Below, one piece after another: positions 59,176-64,000 of a stretch of 64,000 nucleotides of DNA. The stretch lies in assembly GCF_006438825.1 (NCBI RefSeq), contig NZ_RCZP01000001.1:435056-499055 (forward strand), given 5' to 3'. The DNA comes from Muricoccus nepalensis. GTDB taxonomy: Bacteria; Pseudomonadota; Alphaproteobacteria; Acetobacterales; Acetobacteraceae. The position numbers and the translations under genes were made by a program. The notes beneath the pieces were generated by a model, which ran no database searches, was not told the origin of the DNA, and saw only the letters and a program-made list of their open reading frames with translations. Positions within the stretch are counted from its first letter, which is position 1; each line of letters starts with the position of its first letter.

Positions 59176-60852
59176 ATGGACGAGATCCGTCGCACTCTCC
59201 CACGCCCCGCGCTGCCACGGCGCGGGCTCCTCGGCCTCGGCGCCGGCGCCGCGGCGGGGCTGCTGCCCGCCGGCGCGCGGGCCCAGGCGCGCCGCCCGGT
59301 GCCGCCGCCGCCGGCCGCCCGCAAGGGCCAGGTGGTGGTCGGGATCTCGCAGGAGCCGACCGTCTTCAACCCCCTGATGCCCGGCATCGAGGTGGACGAG
59401 ACGGTCTGGATGAACGTGTTCGGCACCCTCTGGTACCCGACGCCCGAGGGCGAGCTGGTGGCGGACCTCGCGCGCGAGGTGCCCTCCGTCGCCAACGGCG
59501 GCATCTCCGAGGACGGGCTGGCCTGGACCGTGACGCTGCGGGAGGGCGTGGTGTGGCACGACGGCGCGCCCTTCACCGCCGAGGACGTGCGCTACTCGCT
59601 CGAGCTGATCAACAACCCCTCCTTCCGCGCCCGCACGCGGGTGGGCCACAGCCTCGTGCGCGAGATCGTGGTGAAGGGGCCGCACGAGATCGCCTGGCGC
59701 ATGGAGAAGGCCTTCGCGCCCTATCTCGCGCTGATGGCCAACACCTACATCGTGCCCAAGCACGTCCTAGGCGCCGCGGCCGACCCGAACAGCGCGCCCT
59801 TCAACAGCAGCCCCGTCGGCACCGGGCCCTTCCGCTGGGACCGCCGCGTGCCGGGCGACCACATCCAGCTCGTCGCGAACGACAAGTACCACGGCGCCGG
59901 CCCCTATCTCGAGCGCGCGATCCTGAAATACGTGCCGGACCAGACGGCGCTCTACGCGCAGTTCCGCACGGGGTCGGTGGACGCGATCATCGGCACGGGC
60001 ATCCCCGCCAACTTCTTCGCCGAGGCGCAGCGGCTGCCCGGGCGGCGCGTGGCGACCTCGCCCAACGCGTCGCTCGAGGTGCTGATGCCGAACCTCGAGC
60101 ACCCGGCGCTCGCCGACAAGGCGGTGCGCAAGGCGCTCTACGCGGGGATGAACAAGAAGGGCATCATCGACGTCATCTTCTACGGCATGCACAAGCCGAC
60201 GGAGTCCTTCGCGCCGCAGGAATCCTGGGCCTACAACCCGGGCCTTCCCGCCCACCGCTACGACCTGGCCGAGGCGAACCGGATCCTCGACGGGGCGGGC
60301 TGGGCGCGGGGCAGCGGGGGCGTGCGGCAGAAGAACGGCGTACCGCTGGAGTTCGCGGTCTCCACCACCACGGGCGCCGCGCTGCGCGAGCAGGTGCAGC
60401 AGCTGCTGATGCAGGACTGGGGCAAGATCGGCGTCTCGATGAAGATCAACAACATGCCGGCGGCGGTGATCTGGGGCGACTTCTACGTGCGCTCGAAGTT
60501 CCAGATGCTGATGGTCGGCACCGCCTTTCGCACGGGCATCGACCCCGACCCCGCGACGCGCTTCGCCTCCGACGCCATCCCCGTGCGCGGCGGGTCGGGC
60601 GGCAACTACATGCAGTGGGTGAGCCCCGAGGCGGACCGGCTGCTGGCGGAGGGGCAGAGCAGCTTCGACCAGGAGCGGCGCAAGGCCATCTACTTCCGCC
60701 TGCAGGAGATCGCGCGGGAGGAGCTGCCGATCCTGCCGATCTACCAGTACGCGACGGCCGAGGGCACGAAGGACACGCTGATCGGCTTCCGCCCGAACGT
60801 GAACGCGCGGCAGAACACCTGGAACATGCGGGAGTGGTACTGGGCGAGCTGA
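59176..60852 (+). CDS. Peptide/oligopeptide ABC transporter substrate-binding protein
   Basis: A 558-aa periplasmic protein (SBP family 5). The N-terminus 'LPRRGLLGLGAGAAAGLLPA' has a twin-arginine and hydrophobic stretch, so it may be Tat-exported. Family text includes 'VGISQEPTVFNPLMPGIEVD', 'LREGVVWHDGAPFTAEDVRY', 'NSSPVGTGPFRWDRRVPGDH' and 'EEELPILPIYQYATAEGTKD'-type C-terminal text (seen as 'REELPILPIYQYATAEG'). ATG 59176 begins the signal. The permease and two ATPase genes lie on the other strand beyond the MOSC gene and may be its partners. Confidence 0.9.
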   Translation: MDEIRRTLPRPALPRRGLLGLGAGAAAGLLPAGARAQARRPVPPPPAARKGQVVVGISQEPTVFNPLMPGIEVDETVWMNVFGTLWYPTPEGELVADLAREVPSVANGGISEDGLAWTVTLREGVVWHDGAPFTAEDVRYSLELINNPSFRARTRVGHSLVREIVVKGPHEIAWRMEKAFAPYLALMANTYIVPKHVLGAAADPNSAPFNSSPVGTGPFRWDRRVPGDHIQLVANDKYHGAGPYLERAILKYVPDQTALYAQFRTGSVDAIIGTGIPANFFAEAQRLPGRRVATSPNASLEVLMPNLEHPALADKAVRKALYAGMNKKGIIDVIFYGMHKPTESFAPQESWAYNPGLPAHRYDLAEANRILDGAGWARGSGGVRQKNGVPLEFAVSTTTGAALREQVQQLLMQDWGKIGVSMKINNMPAAVIWGDFYVRSKFQMLMVGTAFRTGIDPDPATRFASDAIPVRGGSGGNYMQWVSPEADRLLAEGQSSFDQERRKAIYFRLQEIAREELPILPIYQYATAEGTKDTLIGFRPNVNARQNTWNMREWYWAS

Positions 60853-60862
60853 GGGCGCGCCC

Positions 60863-61593
60863 TCAGGCCGGGGCGGGCTCGGGCTGCAGCACGGCGTCCC
60901 CGTGCCGCAGCGATCCCGCCCCCTCCACCTCGCAGTAGAGGCCGAGGTCGCGGCCGAAGCGGTGGAGGAGGGCGCGGAACACCTCGCGGTCCTCGGGCAG
61001 CCCCGGCTGGGCCAGCGTCGTGAAGGCGCAACGGGCGCAGGGGATGGTGCCGCGCAGGGTGACGCCGCCGATCCGGAAGCGCCGGCCGCGCAGCGCGTAT
61101 TCGGGGATGCCGTCCAGCTCCTCCGGCGTGTCGACGAGGATGTTCGGGCGGAAGCGGCGCGCGTCGATCACGCTGTCCGGCAGGATCGTCTGGAGGGTGC
61201 GGAGCGCGCTGGTCGTCAGCAGGTGGATGGGCGCGCGGTTGTAGCGGGGCCGCGGCCCCTCCCCGGCGTAGCGGCGGACCCGCGCGGGGAAGCCGAGGAA
61301 GGCCGAGAGGGCGGCGGCTTGGCGGGGCCCGGCGGGGTCGCCCCAGATGCTTCCGTCCGTGCTGACCTCCAGCGCGCCGTCGGCGCGGAGGCGGGAGAGG
61401 GCGCGCGGCAGGGCCGCCCAGCGGCGGTCGCGGCCGGGATAGGCGATCTCGCCGCTCTCGGCGTGGAAGACGCCGTGGGTGCGGTCGCCCTCGATGCCGG
61501 CGGCGGTGAGCGCCGCGCGCTCCAGACGTTCCCCGCCGAGCGAGCTGATGGGGAAGCGCCAGAGCGCGGCGACGCGCCCGAACGGGACCTCGC

Positions 61594-61597
<4 letters not shown>
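60863..61597 (-). CDS. MOSC domain-containing protein
   Basis: A 244-aa protein with an N-terminal MOSC beta-barrel ('[20 protein letters not shown]') and a C-terminal MOSC domain containing '[13 protein letters not shown]' and '[20 protein letters not shown]'. The cysteine in 'PCARC' is the usual sulfur-carrying or cofactor-binding residue; relatives (YcbX, mARC) handle molybdenum cofactor or reduce N-hydroxylated bases. GTG 61597 overlaps the ATPase stop as GTGA, so it is in the ABC operon despite an unrelated function. Confidence 0.88.
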
Positions 61598-63682
<2,085 letters not shown>

Positions 63683-63683
<1 letters not shown>

Positions 63684-64000
63684 CACCGCCCCCCCGAGCG
63701 CGGGTCGAGCGCGTCGCGCAGGCCGTCGCCGATGACGTTGAAGCTCGTGACCGCGAGGGTGATGGCGGCGCCGGGGAAAATCGCGAGCCAGGGGGCGCTG
63801 GTGAGGTAGCTCTGCGCGTTGTCGAGCATGTTGCCCCAGCTCGGCGTCGGCGGCTGGATGCCGTAGCCGAGGAAGGAGATGTAGGATTCCGCGAGGATGG
63901 CGTGGGCGACGTTCAGCGTGGCCGCCACGACGATGGGGGCGATGGCGTTGGGCAGGAGCTCGCGCAGCATCACCCGCGCGTCGCTCGCGCCCAGCGCCTC
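63683..64000 (-). CDS. ABC transporter permease, DppC/OppC-like, cut by right edge
   Basis: The frame is open to the window end, so only the last 105 codons are seen. The text '[20 protein letters not shown]' contains the EAA-type loop (EAxGAS) that contacts the ATPases, followed by membrane helices and '[20 protein letters not shown]', a hallmark of DppC-type permeases, and the end '[15 protein letters not shown]'. It is the inner-membrane channel of the transporter whose ATPases follow. Confidence 0.93.

Overview
The window is very GC-rich (visibly above 70 % G+C almost throughout) and nearly fully coding, with many ATGA/GTGA stop-start overlaps. Several things point to an alphaproteobacterium, most likely a motile Acetobacteraceae (Roseomonas-like): a GTTC-N7-GTTC LexA box upstream of recA, a MotE-type flagellar protein in the order fliL-fliM-DUF6468-motE-cheY-cheZ, a CckA-like hybrid kinase and a DUF4096 transposase-like orphan. 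The genus is a guess. I saw no rRNA, tRNA, CRISPR array or complete insertion sequence.

Layout. 1-4072: tail of a DUF6065-type gene, an EnvZ/OmpR-type two-component pair, an AlkA-type DNA glycosylase overlapping a glyoxalase-fold gene, and a 43-aa membrane ORF. 4272-7572: circularly permuted ATP-grasp protein, alpha-E protein and Anbu proteasome homologue. 7596-11693: y4iL-like catalase, a 65-aa ORF and alaS. 11789-14210: a DUF4096 orphan, then a strikingly AT-rich stand-alone SIR2 gene, the clearest horizontally acquired piece and a candidate anti-phage NADase. 14235-15437: recA with a rho-independent terminator and an SOS box. 15469-21708: soluble hybrid histidine kinase, AceE-like thiamine-diphosphate enzyme, secreted alpha/beta hydrolase-type protein. 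21761-29681: a 155-aa hypothetical, a LuxR-type regulator and, divergent from the regulator, a compact six-gene operon that I cannot assign to any named system: an acidic Phe-Gly-Glu repeat protein, a HEXXH metallopeptidase, three unknown proteins and an amidohydrolase.

30061-46269 is mostly flagellar/chemotaxis: flgB-flgC-fliE-fliQ-fliR-flhB (minus), a small ORF-fliO-fliP (plus), then speD and speE (minus), then fliL-fliM-DUF6468-motE-cheY-cheZ-TPR protein (minus), then flgF-flgG-flgA-flgH (plus) behind an excellent sigma-54 promoter. 46526-50189: small secreted ORF, anti-sigma factor and ECF sigma factor, YncE-type beta-propeller, DUF305 protein. 50426-64000: amine/amino-acid and peptide metabolism: LysR/SDR pair, XRE-cupin and Lrp/AsnC regulators, hydroxyacid dehydrogenase, GNAT, HAD dehalogenase, two FAD amine oxidases, a dipeptide ABC transporter (binding protein, two ATPases, a permease cut by the right edge) and a MOSC protein.

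How they work together. The flagellar blocks encode rod, export gate, C-ring and CheY control. The fliL operon encodes CheY together with two proteins that carry nearly the same CheY-binding peptide (FliM N-terminus and CheZ C-terminus). The 52-64 kb block looks like uptake and oxidation of amines or peptides under PuuR-like and Lrp-like control. The best candidates for undescribed biology are the 23357-29681 operon and the SIR2 island.
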